A DNA stretch of 35,283 nucleotides from a virus. The notes under the pieces were generated by a model that saw only the letters and a list, made by a program, of their open reading frames with translations, made no database searches and was not told where the DNA came from. Where the stretch lies: positions 1 to 35,283 of the IMG/VR virus record IMGVR_UViG_3300032286_000132. One strand, written 5' to 3'. The position numbers were made by a program, and so were the translations under genes. This document shows, piece after piece, positions 9,674-17,647 of this stretch (position 1 is its first letter; each line of letters starts with the position of its first letter).

Positions 9674-9946
9674 TTAGTCTGTATCTGTTGCGCTTACAGT
9701 TGTACCATCAGCAATATCAACAGAAGTTGAAGTTACTTGGTTAACATATGTCAAAACTAGGCTAGGCGTAGTTGTGTCATAAATAAAAAGAATATCGCCA
9801 ACAACAAGCATATCTTTCAATGACGCAAAATAACCAGCGTTATTGACAGTTGCTTGTGTATCAGCAGTTTTATACAAATACATTGATGGTGAATTACCAG
9901 CCTTCGATGCACATACAGTTACTAAACCAGTTGCGGAATATGCCAT
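9674..9946 (-). CDS. Small capsid-associated protein (90 aa)
   Basis: The product begins MAYSATGLVTVCASKAGNSP and contains LYKTADTQATVNNAGYF and DILFIYDTTTPSLVLTYV. This is a small all-beta, Thr/Ser/Val-rich protein of a kind commonly found directly downstream of podoviral capsid genes. Members are usually annotated hypothetical or as head or fibre decoration. It has a near-consensus Shine-Dalgarno (AAGGAG) and sits 17 nt after the major capsid gene, between two hairpins, so it should be co-expressed at high level with the capsid. A decoration role is inference. Confidence 0.75.
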   Translation of the reverse strand: MAYSATGLVTVCASKAGNSPSMYLYKTADTQATVNNAGYFASLKDMLVVGDILFIYDTTTPSLVLTYVNQVTSTSVDIADGTTVSATDTD

Positions 9947-9963
9947 TTCAGTCTCTCCTTAGA

Positions 9964-10806
9964 TTAAGTTTCGCGAGCGGTGATTTGGATAATACCTTCG
10001 TTGTCGATCGCAATCGCACCGGCAGAAAATACAGAGTTCACAAGGAACGATGTTTTCTCAGGGATGTAATTGATTTCTGTACGAGGAGCAATACCTTCAG
10101 CATAGCCGATAGCGTCTTTATGGAAAGCAAAGCAAGTGCGGTCTAAAGAACCATCAATTGCTAAACCACCTTCGGTGCGATCGCCTAGGATGTGAAAAGT
10201 AAAGCCTAAGAAAGTATTGATTTCACCAGCTACCAATGCTTTAACAGTATTGAAGTCAGAAGATGTAACGGCAGTCTCAGACAACAAAGATGCTAAACCA
10301 GAGGCGTGCAGAATAATGTGACGGCCTTCTGGCGGTACATTGTTTTTGTCCAATATCTTTTTAGCTTCGCGCAATTTAGCCACATTCATATTGGTGTCTG
10401 TACCACCGATATCGTTGCTAACTGTGTATGAAGTAGATGCGGCAGTTAAAGCGTCTAAAATCATTTGGTCTTGACGGCGGCCAATGGCGTTGCCAAGAAC
10501 TTGAACTAACTCTGAACGCTCATCAAAGTTAACTTTAGCTTGTGAAAAGATATCGCTATATTCAGCGGCATTGTAATCAGCAAGAGTACAAGTTACATTT
10601 GAAAATGCTACATTCAATGGGGTTACATCAGATTGCAAAATGCGTGGTGTAGCTACGCCCTTGCCAACTTTAGGGAATTTAACTGTAGAGCCTTCGACTC
10701 CTCTGCGCTGACGAACTGCACCTACCAACATTGCTTTGCCCTGGTAGGACTGTTTTACCTCAGCATCAAAGAGGGTTACAAAGGCGTTTGATAAAGATAC
10801 GCTCAT
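9964..10806 (-). CDS. Major capsid protein (280 aa)
   Basis: This is a HK97-fold type capsid protein by context and sequence style (MSVSLSNAFVTLFDAEVKQ; FSNVTCTLADYNAAEYSDIF; AVTSSDFNTVKALVAGE; ending GIIQITARET). Length suits a small podoviral coat protein without a large insertion. It follows the scaffold gene after a 237-nt leader that contains a terminator. A good SD (GGAG, 8 nt before ATG) supports the start. The codon pattern is regular and the upstream gene order portal-scaffold-capsid is canonical. It builds the icosahedral head. Confidence 0.92.
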   Translation of the reverse strand: MSVSLSNAFVTLFDAEVKQSYQGKAMLVGAVRQRRGVEGSTVKFPKVGKGVATPRILQSDVTPLNVAFSNVTCTLADYNAAEYSDIFSQAKVNFDERSELVQVLGNAIGRRQDQMILDALTAASTSYTVSNDIGGTDTNMNVAKLREAKKILDKNNVPPEGRHIILHASGLASLLSETAVTSSDFNTVKALVAGEINTFLGFTFHILGDRTEGGLAIDGSLDRTCFAFHKDAIGYAEGIAPRTEINYIPEKTSFLVNSVFSAGAIAIDNEGIIQITARET

Positions 10807-10849
10807 TTGAAATCTCCAAAATAGATAAAAATTAAAAGGGTTATCGCAT

Positions 10850-10940
10850 TGGTATGCCGGTGCTTTGGGCCATTCGCTTGCTACTTACGGGAGCCAATCG
10901 TCAGATTAATCTGCATTAAGGGCCAACTAAATGGTATGCC
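10850..10940 (-). promoter_or_regulatory. Structured leader of the capsid gene
   Basis: The 194 nt between the terminator and the capsid ATG hold no credible gene. They contain a perfect 12-bp palindrome, CAGATTAATCTG (10902-10913), and two copies of the 9-mer TGGTATGCC (10850-10858 and 10932-10940) flanking it. A weak minus-strand promoter is possible upstream: TTGTGT, 17 nt, then TAGAAA, in the rc of about 10949-10978. The layout suggests transcription restarts here for the capsid unit. Function is inferred. Confidence 0.4.
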
Positions 10941-10992
10941 TTATGGAGTTTCTAGCAGAACTGTCAGAAAAACACAACAGTTTTTATATAAA

Positions 10993-11022
10993 TAAAAAAA
11001 CCCCGGCCATACTGCACCGGGG
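10993..11022 (-). terminator. Rho-independent terminator after the scaffold gene (minus strand)
   Basis: On the minus strand, CCCCGG (rc of 11017-11022) pairs with CCGGGG (rc of 11001-11006) across a 10-nt loop. A run of seven T's follows directly. It is placed 22 nt downstream of the scaffold stop and upstream of the capsid leader, a textbook intrinsic terminator. Confidence 0.85.
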
Positions 11023-11043
11023 CAACCACCTCTCGTGAAGAGT

Positions 11044-11823
11044 TTATTGAAAGGTCTGGCTGAACATACGCTCAACCTTAGCCCTGTATGATGGATCAGT
11101 TTTATATTTAGGATCGGCAACCATCTGATATAACTCATCTTTAGATGGAGCGCCGTCTACTGGTACTGATTGTGTTGGTATGCGGTTGCCCTCATAGGAC
11201 TCACGCAACTTCATTAATGCCTTGATGCCGTTAGCGGTACCGCCCATGTACTTGAACTCTTCAAAGTCATCCTTACCCCAGACTCCTTTGTTTACAAGGC
11301 CTTTTGCCCATTCTGTCATACCTTTAATTACAACATCGGCATTGGGGCCAAGGGCGGCTTTTTCTTCAGCTAGGGATCGCTGGACGCTTTCAACCTTTTG
11401 GGCTGACATTCCAACTACCTTGCTAACCAATGAGTCTAGCGCTAACTGCGATATCCCATTCTCTTGCGCCCAGGTCATTACATGGCCGCGAACTGGATCA
11501 TCCTCTGGGATTCCTCCAAATGCGCTTGCATCGTACTTACCATCGGCTGGCGCTTTGTGCTTGCCTTGCGATATCTGTTTGCGTAGATCCATCCAGGATT
11601 TAGCGATACCCTCAAGATCTGGCTCTGCGTTGTCTTTCTTCCAAAAGTTCTCTGGCCACCATTCTGGACGATCTAATGGTGTGTCATCTTCTTTTGGTGC
11701 TAGATGATTGATTTCTGTGGATTGTGGCTGACCATCATTAACCTGGCTCTCAGTTGATAAGTTAACTGAGTCCAATAGGCCACCACTACCTTCTGTGGGT
11801 TGGACTGCTTCGGTTGTTTCCAT
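11044..11823 (-). CDS. Capsid assembly scaffolding protein (259 aa)
   Basis: The protein is highly acidic at the N-terminus and Lys/Gln/Ala-rich with predicted helices after that. The early motif DRPEWWPENFWKK (about residues 51-63) is typical of podoviral scaffolds. The C-terminus is basic (YKTDPSYRAKVERMFSQTFQ), as expected for the coat-binding tail of scaffolding proteins. It lies immediately upstream of the capsid gene and is followed by an intrinsic terminator, which would separate its dosage from that of the coat protein. It guides procapsid assembly and leaves before packaging ends. Confidence 0.85.
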   Translation of the reverse strand: METTEAVQPTEGSGGLLDSVNLSTESQVNDGQPQSTEINHLAPKEDDTPLDRPEWWPENFWKKDNAEPDLEGIAKSWMDLRKQISQGKHKAPADGKYDASAFGGIPEDDPVRGHVMTWAQENGISQLALDSLVSKVVGMSAQKVESVQRSLAEEKAALGPNADVVIKGMTEWAKGLVNKGVWGKDDFEEFKYMGGTANGIKALMKLRESYEGNRIPTQSVPVDGAPSKDELYQMVADPKYKTDPSYRAKVERMFSQTFQ

Positions 11824-11825
11824 TT

Positions 11826-12089
11826 TTATAGTTTCCTTGCTTTTTGAATCCGTGACTCAAGATCCCGAACAATACTGTTCTGTCCTTCTCGATAGAACGC
11901 ATAGCTTGGATCAGAACCAGGCACGGCAACTGGTTGCTCTAACAAAGTGGCTCTTAACCACTTCATCAGTTTTACGCCATCCTCAGATGCAAGTACTCTG
12001 AGACATAATTTATTTAAATCTTCTACGGCCTGTTCTGCGCCACGGATATCAGTTATCTGCTCTTGCAATCCTTCCCATCCATCATTCAT
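11826..12089 (-). CDS. Bbp19-like small phage protein (87 aa)
   Basis: This small protein sits between the fibre gene and the scaffold gene, two nt before the scaffold ATG. The pattern CLRVLASEDGVKLMKWLRATLLEQP, then a short loop, then YREGQNSIVRDLESRIQKARK resembles the Bbp19 family named from Bordetella phage BPP-1. Members occupy the same place near portal and scaffold genes. Function is unknown. It is predicted helical with no membrane segment. The family assignment is from motif memory and is moderate. Confidence 0.65.
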   Translation of the reverse strand: MNDGWEGLQEQITDIRGAEQAVEDLNKLCLRVLASEDGVKLMKWLRATLLEQPVAVPGSDPSYAFYREGQNSIVRDLESRIQKARKL

Positions 12090-12101
12090 TAAAAATCCTT
12101 T

Positions 12102-14228
12102 TTAGAATGTGTACCATTGAGTTGTTGTAGTGGCTACAAACTCAATAGTTGAGCCAGCCGTTAAAGTATATGCTGAATTAGCCGATAAAGCATTAATCGT
12201 ACCGCCTGTTGCTGGGTAAATACTTAAAGTATCAGCGCTATCTGAGTTTCTAACTAAAATACGCATTCCAGCTACCGCAGTTGGTAGCCTTACTCCTGTT
12301 GCTCCTGTAGCAACTACAGTCACATTATTGATATTTGAAACTAAAGCAGTAGCACCGCCTTGTGTAGTACCAGCCGCACTTATAGCCGCACTAATACTGT
12401 TTACCACTAAACCACTTAATGTAGTTGTGCTAGTTGCTCCTGATACCGCAGAACCAATATTAATAGCAGTAGTAGAGCCTGATAGTCCAGCAGTACCAAT
12501 ATTAATTGCTTTAGTAGAACCTGATGCAGTTGCACCAGCTTGAATATTAGTTGTTTGGTTTCCTGTAGATTGCCCTACAGTTATAGTTCCTGTTCCACTT
12601 GTGCCACCAGCAGTCCATGTTCCTGATGTTAGTGAACTACCTATAGCAATGTTGCCAGTAGTTGTAGACGCAGTAAATGACGAAGAAACAGTCGTTGTTG
12701 ATAATGATGCCGTACCACCAGCAGTCAGATTGCCTTGAACAGTTAAAGTTCCATCTACATAAGCATTAGACTGTACTGCTAAGTTACCTTGTACTCTAGC
12801 GTTGCTAGTTGTATTAAATACATCGGTTACTGCACTAATAGAGTTTGTTTCGGTGTTGTATTGATAAACTGTGTCATTAGCTGAGCCAACCAAATAAACA
12901 CGATTGCTGGCAGTAGAATCAATAAATAAACCTGTAGGGCTAGTTTCTTGGAAGCCAATATACAAGTTATTTACAAAAACTGCGGTGCTGACATTCCAAG
13001 CAGTTCCTAACAAATATTCGTTAATATCATCGCCAGTTGTTCCCATAACCCACATTTTTGTACCATCAGCACTTAGGTTTACTTGTTGTGCATTTGTTTC
13101 TTGTGTTGATACACTAAACGAAATACTTGCATAAGAAGCAGTAGAAACATCCCAAGCAGTACCTAAAGTGTATTGAAATACTGCATCAGCAGTTGTTCCA
13201 ATAGCATACATTACTGTTCCATCAGTTTTAAACCAAAGACCAGTTGGTGTTGCTTCTTGACTTGTTACGCTAAAAGATTTAGATGCGTAGGAAGCAGTAG
13301 AAATATCCCAAGCAACAGATAATGTGTATTGATATACAGTATCGTTAGTACCGCCCATAACAAACATGGTTAAACCATCAGGTTTAAAAAAGACATCCTG
13401 TGGTGAATTATCTTGTGCCGCAGTAGAAAATACTCTGACATAAGTTGCAGTTGAAACATCCCACGCAGTTGATAGTGTGTATTGGTTTACATCATCGCCA
13501 GTAGCACCGTTAACATACAGATTTAAACCATCAGGACTAAAAAATAATCCGTTTGGAGTTGCTTCTTCAGCCGTAATAGACTTACTTAATCCTGAGTAAT
13601 TCCAGCCAGCAATGCTTGTGGTTGTTCCAAAGCCAGTAATATCACTAGCGTCTAATGTATCCCAAGATAATGTTGTGCCATTAGTTTTTAAATATTTTCC
13701 TGGATTGGCTGATTGCAAATTGTATGCGTCAACCAAAGCAATTAATTCTTTTTGACGATCTGTTAGTTTGTCATCTCTACCGCCACCGCCGCCACCGCTA
13801 GTAGGCATAACGATCCACTCACCCCAAATACCTGGCTCTTTTTCAAAGCGTAACATAAGACCTTTTTTCTCATGCTTTGGCATTGGGCCAATAGGGCCTT
13901 GCACCCCATCAATACCTTTTACTCCGGTAAAACCACGCTCTCCGCGGTCTCCTTTAGCGCCATCTTTCCCAGGGTTACCTTGGTCTCCTTTATCACCCTG
14001 TTGACCAATATCACCTTTATCGCCTTTATCACCTTTAGGGCCAGTAATAGATTTGCCTGGAATACCTTGGGGGCCTATAGGGCCACGCTCACCCTGATCG
14101 CCTTTATTTGGCTGAACAATAATTTCTCCAGCATCACCTTTTTCCCCTTTTTCTCCACGCTGGGCTTTAGCTTTTTGAGCAATCTCTAGTGCTCTAGTAG
14201 CAAGCGCTCTTGCGACTTCATCACGCAT
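12102..14228 (-). CDS. Collagen-like, repeat-containing fibre protein (708 aa)
   Basis: Residues 1-23 are a short helix. Residues 24-114 are almost continuous Gly-X-Y triplets, many of them GDK or GER, which should form a collagen-type triple helix. Residues 118-142 form a compact segment, followed by a six-Gly linker (145-150). Residues 215-470 hold about five repeats of ~48 residues with the pattern TPxGLxFxxDGxxMYVxGxTxDxVxQYTLxTAWDVSTA, like beta-propeller blades. Residues 470-708 are Thr/Ser/Ala/Gly-rich fibre sequence with repeated TAINIGSA-type units. The start overlaps the portal stop by 8 nt. The location between portal and scaffold, far from the tail fibres, suggests a head fibre or other surface fibre. 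Confidence 0.88.
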   Translation of the reverse strand: MRDEVARALATRALEIAQKAKAQRGEKGEKGDAGEIIVQPNKGDQGERGPIGPQGIPGKSITGPKGDKGDKGDIGQQGDKGDQGNPGKDGAKGDRGERGFTGVKGIDGVQGPIGPMPKHEKKGLMLRFEKEPGIWGEWIVMPTSGGGGGGRDDKLTDRQKELIALVDAYNLQSANPGKYLKTNGTTLSWDTLDASDITGFGTTTSIAGWNYSGLSKSITAEEATPNGLFFSPDGLNLYVNGATGDDVNQYTLSTAWDVSTATYVRVFSTAAQDNSPQDVFFKPDGLTMFVMGGTNDTVYQYTLSVAWDISTASYASKSFSVTSQEATPTGLWFKTDGTVMYAIGTTADAVFQYTLGTAWDVSTASYASISFSVSTQETNAQQVNLSADGTKMWVMGTTGDDINEYLLGTAWNVSTAVFVNNLYIGFQETSPTGLFIDSTASNRVYLVGSANDTVYQYNTETNSISAVTDVFNTTSNARVQGNLAVQSNAYVDGTLTVQGNLTAGGTASLSTTTVSSSFTASTTTGNIAIGSSLTSGTWTAGGTSGTGTITVGQSTGNQTTNIQAGATASGSTKAINIGTAGLSGSTTAINIGSAVSGATSTTTLSGLVVNSISAAISAAGTTQGGATALVSNINNVTVVATGATGVRLPTAVAGMRILVRNSDSADTLSIYPATGGTINALSANSAYTLTAGSTIEFVATTTTQWYTF

Positions 14229-15837
14229 TTGGCATTACCTCTGCAATTTTATTTACTCCAAGCATATCTAATATCTTTTTATCTGCTTCACCACCAGCCA
14301 TCATATCTGGATTCTGTTGAGCCAACTCCATTGCTTGTTGTTGTATTTGTTGAAGATTATAATCACGCTCTGCTTTATCAAATCGTAGACTTACAGGAAT
14401 GCCTAGTTTGTCACCAATGTAATCAATAATTTCACCCATACGAGGAGTTGCCTGTCCTTCTGGGCCAAAGCCTTGAGCCATTTGTACAAACTGTACTACA
14501 TTGGTTACATCTTCCATATTCTGAGCCATAGCCAGCGGAGCAACTGGAGCAACCTTAACTTCAAGGCCATTGACTCGTAATGGCAAGTCAATCAATCCGC
14601 GGTCATCCATTACTTGGAGGATCTTGCTTACTAATGGAATCATTGTTTCGTTGATTAAACGACCAAATGCAGAGCCTAGGTTTTGGCTTAATTCCTTCAT
14701 ACGCTCTACTACTTCTGTAGCAGAACGAGCGCTCATGTTATCAGGAGGCAATGACTCATCTAGCAAGATGCGCTTAACATTCATGCGTAAGTCATTCATA
14801 ATAATTTGAGATACATTGAAATCTCCGGCACGCGGCAATGGGCGTAAAGACTCGCCTTGTGGGCCACCATTACGCGCAACAGGAATGATTGCACCTGGTA
14901 CGATTTTGACTGTGGCTGGATTAAGCACACCATCGTCAGCCGCGGTATAAACGCCGGAGATAGCTAGAGATGCATTCTTTAGCACCAACTCAAGAGTCTT
15001 ATTTAAAGTCTTGATATCAGGCAATGCAGTAATCAATGGGCCACGGCCGTAGATCTCGCCAGCAACCTTCATATAACGACTTACTACCCAAGGGCTAACT
15101 TTAAGTCTACGGAATACTAACTCTTGTTTTGTTTCTTTATGGATGACATAGTACATAAAGTCACCGCGCTTAGGATCTAGTACTGTTGCCTCAATCAACT
15201 CTACATCCTCTGTAGGCTTTAAATCAATCTTGGTTTGCAGATCTGCTGGTATGTTGGCATCTTTCCATTGTTGAATAACTGCCTCGCCCTTAATACGCAT
15301 ACGGCGGTATACATTATCTACCTGGCCGTTAGCGCCCTCTTCAAATGCTACTAAGAACTGTGGCACAGGAATAAAGTTAATAGGAGTTGTGTCATCTCCA
15401 GGCTGAACCATCATAACTGCGGTACCAACTGCAAGATCCAATAAGAACTCACCCATAGCAATATCAAAATTAGATTGCTTAAGAGTTGCAAACATCTTGT
15501 CTGCATAGATATCAAGAGCGGCCGCGGCCTCTTGTCTGCGGTCTGCTGGAATATCTGGGCCAGTTTCTAAACGGCACCACTTTCTCTGCGGTGGGAAGAT
15601 GCCTGACTGTAATCGGTTGGCGAAACGCTGGGTTGAATTGATAGCCGTTGCGTCAAACACGCGGTTCATTTTCTTAGCGCCGCCAACCTTACCATCATAA
15701 TACCCGTCATATAGGTTTCTTTGTGGCAAAGCAAATTCATAGGCCTCATCGTAGAGGTCTCTAAAATCTTCTTTCTTACGCAGAGCGATATCGTGGCGCT
15801 TAAGAATATCATTAGGGGTTAGTTTCATCTCAGCCAT
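14221..15837 (-). CDS. Portal protein / head-to-tail connector (538 aa)
   Basis: This is the podoviral connector type. It begins with an N-terminal helical part (LRKKEDFRDLYDEAYEFALPQ). Next come NSTQRFANRLQSGIFPPQRKW and the conserved mid-region VSPWVVSRYMKVAGEIYGRGP. The C-terminal half is helical and includes LLDESLPPDNMSARSATEV, and the tail is Gln-rich (YNLQQIQQQAMELAQQNPD). Length matches the Head-tail_con family of about 500-560 aa. It forms the dodecameric ring through which TerL pumps DNA. Its start overlaps the end of the Cys-rich gene by 8 nt. Confidence 0.94.
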   Translation of the reverse strand: MAEMKLTPNDILKRHDIALRKKEDFRDLYDEAYEFALPQRNLYDGYYDGKVGGAKKMNRVFDATAINSTQRFANRLQSGIFPPQRKWCRLETGPDIPADRRQEAAAALDIYADKMFATLKQSNFDIAMGEFLLDLAVGTAVMMVQPGDDTTPINFIPVPQFLVAFEEGANGQVDNVYRRMRIKGEAVIQQWKDANIPADLQTKIDLKPTEDVELIEATVLDPKRGDFMYYVIHKETKQELVFRRLKVSPWVVSRYMKVAGEIYGRGPLITALPDIKTLNKTLELVLKNASLAISGVYTAADDGVLNPATVKIVPGAIIPVARNGGPQGESLRPLPRAGDFNVSQIIMNDLRMNVKRILLDESLPPDNMSARSATEVVERMKELSQNLGSAFGRLINETMIPLVSKILQVMDDRGLIDLPLRVNGLEVKVAPVAPLAMAQNMEDVTNVVQFVQMAQGFGPEGQATPRMGEIIDYIGDKLGIPVSLRFDKAERDYNLQQIQQQAMELAQQNPDMMAGGEADKKILDMLGVNKIAEVMPNA

Positions 15838-16267
15838 TATTATCCTCGTCTAATCCTTCAAATGGGTTTTTACCCTTTGCATCAGTAATAGGGCCACCTG
15901 GCTCCCATGTATCGCAAGTCCTAGATGATGTGCATGGAATTTCCCATTCATCACAGTAGCCGCCAGACTCATTAGTATCAACCCATGCTGGATCAACCTC
16001 TGGTGGAGTAACTTGCTCATATTCTTTCATGCAGTCATCAATGAATTTAGTTTTCCAATAGTGACCACAATTGCCGCAAACCATCTCGCGTGCGGCACAT
16101 TCGCTTACATTCCACTTGGCAGACTTCATAAGCCAAAACATAACCTCTGGCATCTTAGGATTAGCTGGGCCTAAATCAGCCTTAGTAATGCAAACTCGAT
16201 GATTAAAAATACTCATCTCTTTATCTTTAAGTACTTCTGGGCATTTGCCTTTTGTGTAATCTTCCAT
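15830..16267 (-). CDS. Cys-rich phage protein, possible zinc-binding (145 aa)
   Basis: I chose ATG 16267 because it overlaps the stop of the 194-aa gene as TAATG; a start at 16279 would add only MVRI. The motif YTKGKCPEVLKDKEMSIFNH opens the protein. CAAREMVCGNCGHYW and later CDEW, IPCTSSRTCDTW follow, giving about nine cysteines that could hold one or two metals. Small Cys-rich proteins of this kind occur beside portal genes of other podoviruses and are annotated hypothetical. A head or packaging role is suggested only by position. Confidence 0.8.
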   Translation of the reverse strand: MEDYTKGKCPEVLKDKEMSIFNHRVCITKADLGPANPKMPEVMFWLMKSAKWNVSECAAREMVCGNCGHYWKTKFIDDCMKEYEQVTPPEVDPAWVDTNESGGYCDEWEIPCTSSRTCDTWEPGGPITDAKGKNPFEGLDEDNNG

Positions 16268-16851
16268 TATTCGTACCATTCAATAATTAATTCAGCCATG
16301 TGTGAAGTACCATTTACATTAGTTAATCTAAAAAGATAGGTAGTTAATGGTTTAAATACCATCTCTAAAGCAGATAATCCAGCGCCGCCAGATTTTTTTC
16401 CAGATCCACCAGTAATAATTTCTCCATCAATTTGAGTGCCAACGCTAGTAACTGTTGGATTTATTAAAATAGCTGATTGACTTGCAGTATCTAAAATTCT
16501 ATGACGATTAATGGCAGTAAATGATGTGCCTCCAGTTACAACCGCGCCCTCATAAACATACAACTCTGCATCTCCACCACAACTTGCATCAACTAATATA
16601 TGGGCAGTCACTCCGCTTGCCCATGCAATAGCTATATTACAACTTGCTCCAGCGGTCAATTTTGCTGAATCTGGATATAAGCGATACGCTTTAAATGCTC
16701 GACCTTCATGCAGTCTTAGGTGATTAACATCAAGAGTTGGAATAGGTCTATCGGATCCAACCAAATAATGTAGTCCATCTTTGTCGACATAGGATGGTGA
16801 TACATGGATAGATTTAGTATCAAGAGACTCTCTCTTAACTTCAATGGCCAT
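16267..16851 (-). CDS. Hypothetical beta-rich late protein (194 aa)
   Basis: The product (MAIEVKRESLDTKSIHVSP..., ending TSHMAELIIEWYE) alternates short hydrophobic strands with Ser/Thr/Gly loops and looks all-beta. It contains a Gly/Ser/Lys loop (ITGGSGKKSGGAG) that is not a Walker motif in context. It has no signal peptide or membrane segment. It is coupled at both ends by TAATG overlaps. I do not recognise a named family. Position among packaging and portal genes and the beta-sandwich look suggest a minor structural protein. Confidence 0.75.
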   Translation of the reverse strand: MAIEVKRESLDTKSIHVSPSYVDKDGLHYLVGSDRPIPTLDVNHLRLHEGRAFKAYRLYPDSAKLTAGASCNIAIAWASGVTAHILVDASCGGDAELYVYEGAVVTGGTSFTAINRHRILDTASQSAILINPTVTSVGTQIDGEIITGGSGKKSGGAGLSALEMVFKPLTTYLFRLTNVNGTSHMAELIIEWYE

Positions 16852-17006
16852 TATTTGCTCTTAGGTTTCATAGCAGTTTTAGCGGCTTGTTTAAATTGAG
16901 CGTCAGTCGGTGCGCCAGGCGAACCAGGCTTACGCATCTTTTCTTTGGAACCTTCAGCAATGCGCTCACGCTTGGCGTGAATATTAGCGTATAGACCAGT
17001 TTTCAT
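16851..17006 (-). CDS. Small basic phage protein (51 aa)
   Basis: The product starts MKTGLYANIHAKRERIAEGS and continues with EKMRKPGSPGAPTDAQFKQA. This short, basic protein type recurs near packaging genes of many podoviruses and cyanophages and has no assigned function. Its ATG overlaps the previous TGA (ATGA), and its TAA overlaps the next ATG (TAATG), so it is threaded into the operon. The recognised N-terminal pattern and double coupling make the gene secure despite its size. Confidence 0.8.
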   Translation of the reverse strand: MKTGLYANIHAKRERIAEGSKEKMRKPGSPGAPTDAQFKQAAKTAMKPKSK

Positions 17007-17155
17007 TTTTTAGTTGCCTGTCTTGCTTCAGACAAAGCAATAGCTACTGCCTGTTTTTGATCCTTAACAACAGGGCCACCTTTGCCAGAATGTAAACCAC
17101 CAGCTTTATATTCGCGCATTACCTTGCCGACTTTTTTCTGAAATTTATCTTTCAT
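17003..17155 (-). CDS. DUF6496-like small protein (50 aa)
   Basis: The sequence KVGKVMREYKAGGLHSGKGG followed by PVVKDQKQAVAIALSEARQA matches the pattern of the DUF6496 family: a short basic helix, a GxLxSGxG loop, then a QAxAIALSEAR helix. The family is common in phages and bacteria and has no known function. It is linked to the next gene by ATGA. The family name is given from motif memory. Confidence 0.8.
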   Translation of the reverse strand: MKDKFQKKVGKVMREYKAGGLHSGKGGPVVKDQKQAVAIALSEARQATKK

Positions 17156-17156
17156 C

Positions 17157-17399
17157 TTATCCAAGATTAGATCCTCCACCTAGAGTTTGAACTCCACCCT
17201 CTGGATTTAAGCGAGCATCAGATAGCAACTGACGGCCACCTCTTCGGCGTGAACGAGCGCGTGCGGCATCTTCCTCTTGTGCTTTAGTTACACTTGTTAT
17301 TTCTGCTGGTTTATTACCAGCCGCCGATTGAACTGCATTGTTTGCTTGTTCGCTTGTTTTAGAAAAAAGTTTTACTACTGGCGATACGGCTCCACCCAT
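17157..17399 (-). CDS. Small late protein, paralogue A (80 aa)
   Basis: The C-terminal half (SRRRGGRQLLSDARLNPEGG, then VQTLGGGS) closely matches the C-terminal half of the 81-aa product encoded immediately upstream. The N-terminus MGGAVSPVVKLFSKTS differs from its partner. The product is basic and soluble, with an Ala/Glu/Arg helix in the middle. The conserved RGG..LLSD.RL.PE.G.QTLG unit is seen in small proteins beside terminase genes of other podoviruses. Function is unknown. It arose probably by tandem duplication. Confidence 0.75.
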   Translation of the reverse strand: MGGAVSPVVKLFSKTSEQANNAVQSAAGNKPAEITSVTKAQEEDAARARSRRRGGRQLLSDARLNPEGGVQTLGGGSNLG

Positions 17400-17401
17400 G
17401 A

Positions 17402-17647
17402 TTACATTACTCCTGATTTATCAGATCCAAGGGTTTGCACGCCTGTCTCTGGAGTTAAACGAGTGTCAGATAAAAGCATCCGACTACCACCACGCAATCG
17501 CGCCTTCTGGCGTGCCGCATTTTGCTCTGCCAATAAACGCTTTTCGTCAGCGGCTTGCTTTTGCATTGCCTCTGTCTGAGCCTTGGTCTCAGCGGCCGCG
17601 CGTTCTGCTGGCCCTGTGTCTGGCTTACCACCAAATAATCCACCCAT
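17402..17647 (-). CDS. Small late protein, paralogue B (81 aa)
   Basis: The product opens MGGLFGGKPDTGPAERAA and has a long Ala/Glu/Lys helix. It then has LRGGSRMLLSDTRLTPETG and VQTLGSDK, the same C-terminal unit as the 80-aa gene two bases downstream. The start ATG directly follows the TAA of the acetyltransferase-like gene. The N-terminal helix may be a coiled coil. It could be a minor head or packaging accessory, but this is only context. Confidence 0.75.
   Translation of the reverse strand: MGGLFGGKPDTGPAERAAAETKAQTEAMQKQAADEKRLLAEQNAARQKARLRGGSRMLLSDTRLTPETGVQTLGSDKSGVM

Noticed and set aside
10853-10920. Short plus-strand ORF (MPVLWAIRLLLTG...) in the capsid leader
   Set aside because: Opposite to the operon, no promoter or SD, and sits on the palindrome; not enough support.
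11222-11707. 161-aa plus-strand frame
   Set aside because: It is antisense to the scaffold gene with no SD and a composition (Ser/Pro/Leu) typical of a reverse frame.
16268-16279. Start of the Cys-rich gene at 16279
   Set aside because: ATG 16267 makes a TAATG junction with the preceding gene and matches the conserved start of similar proteins.
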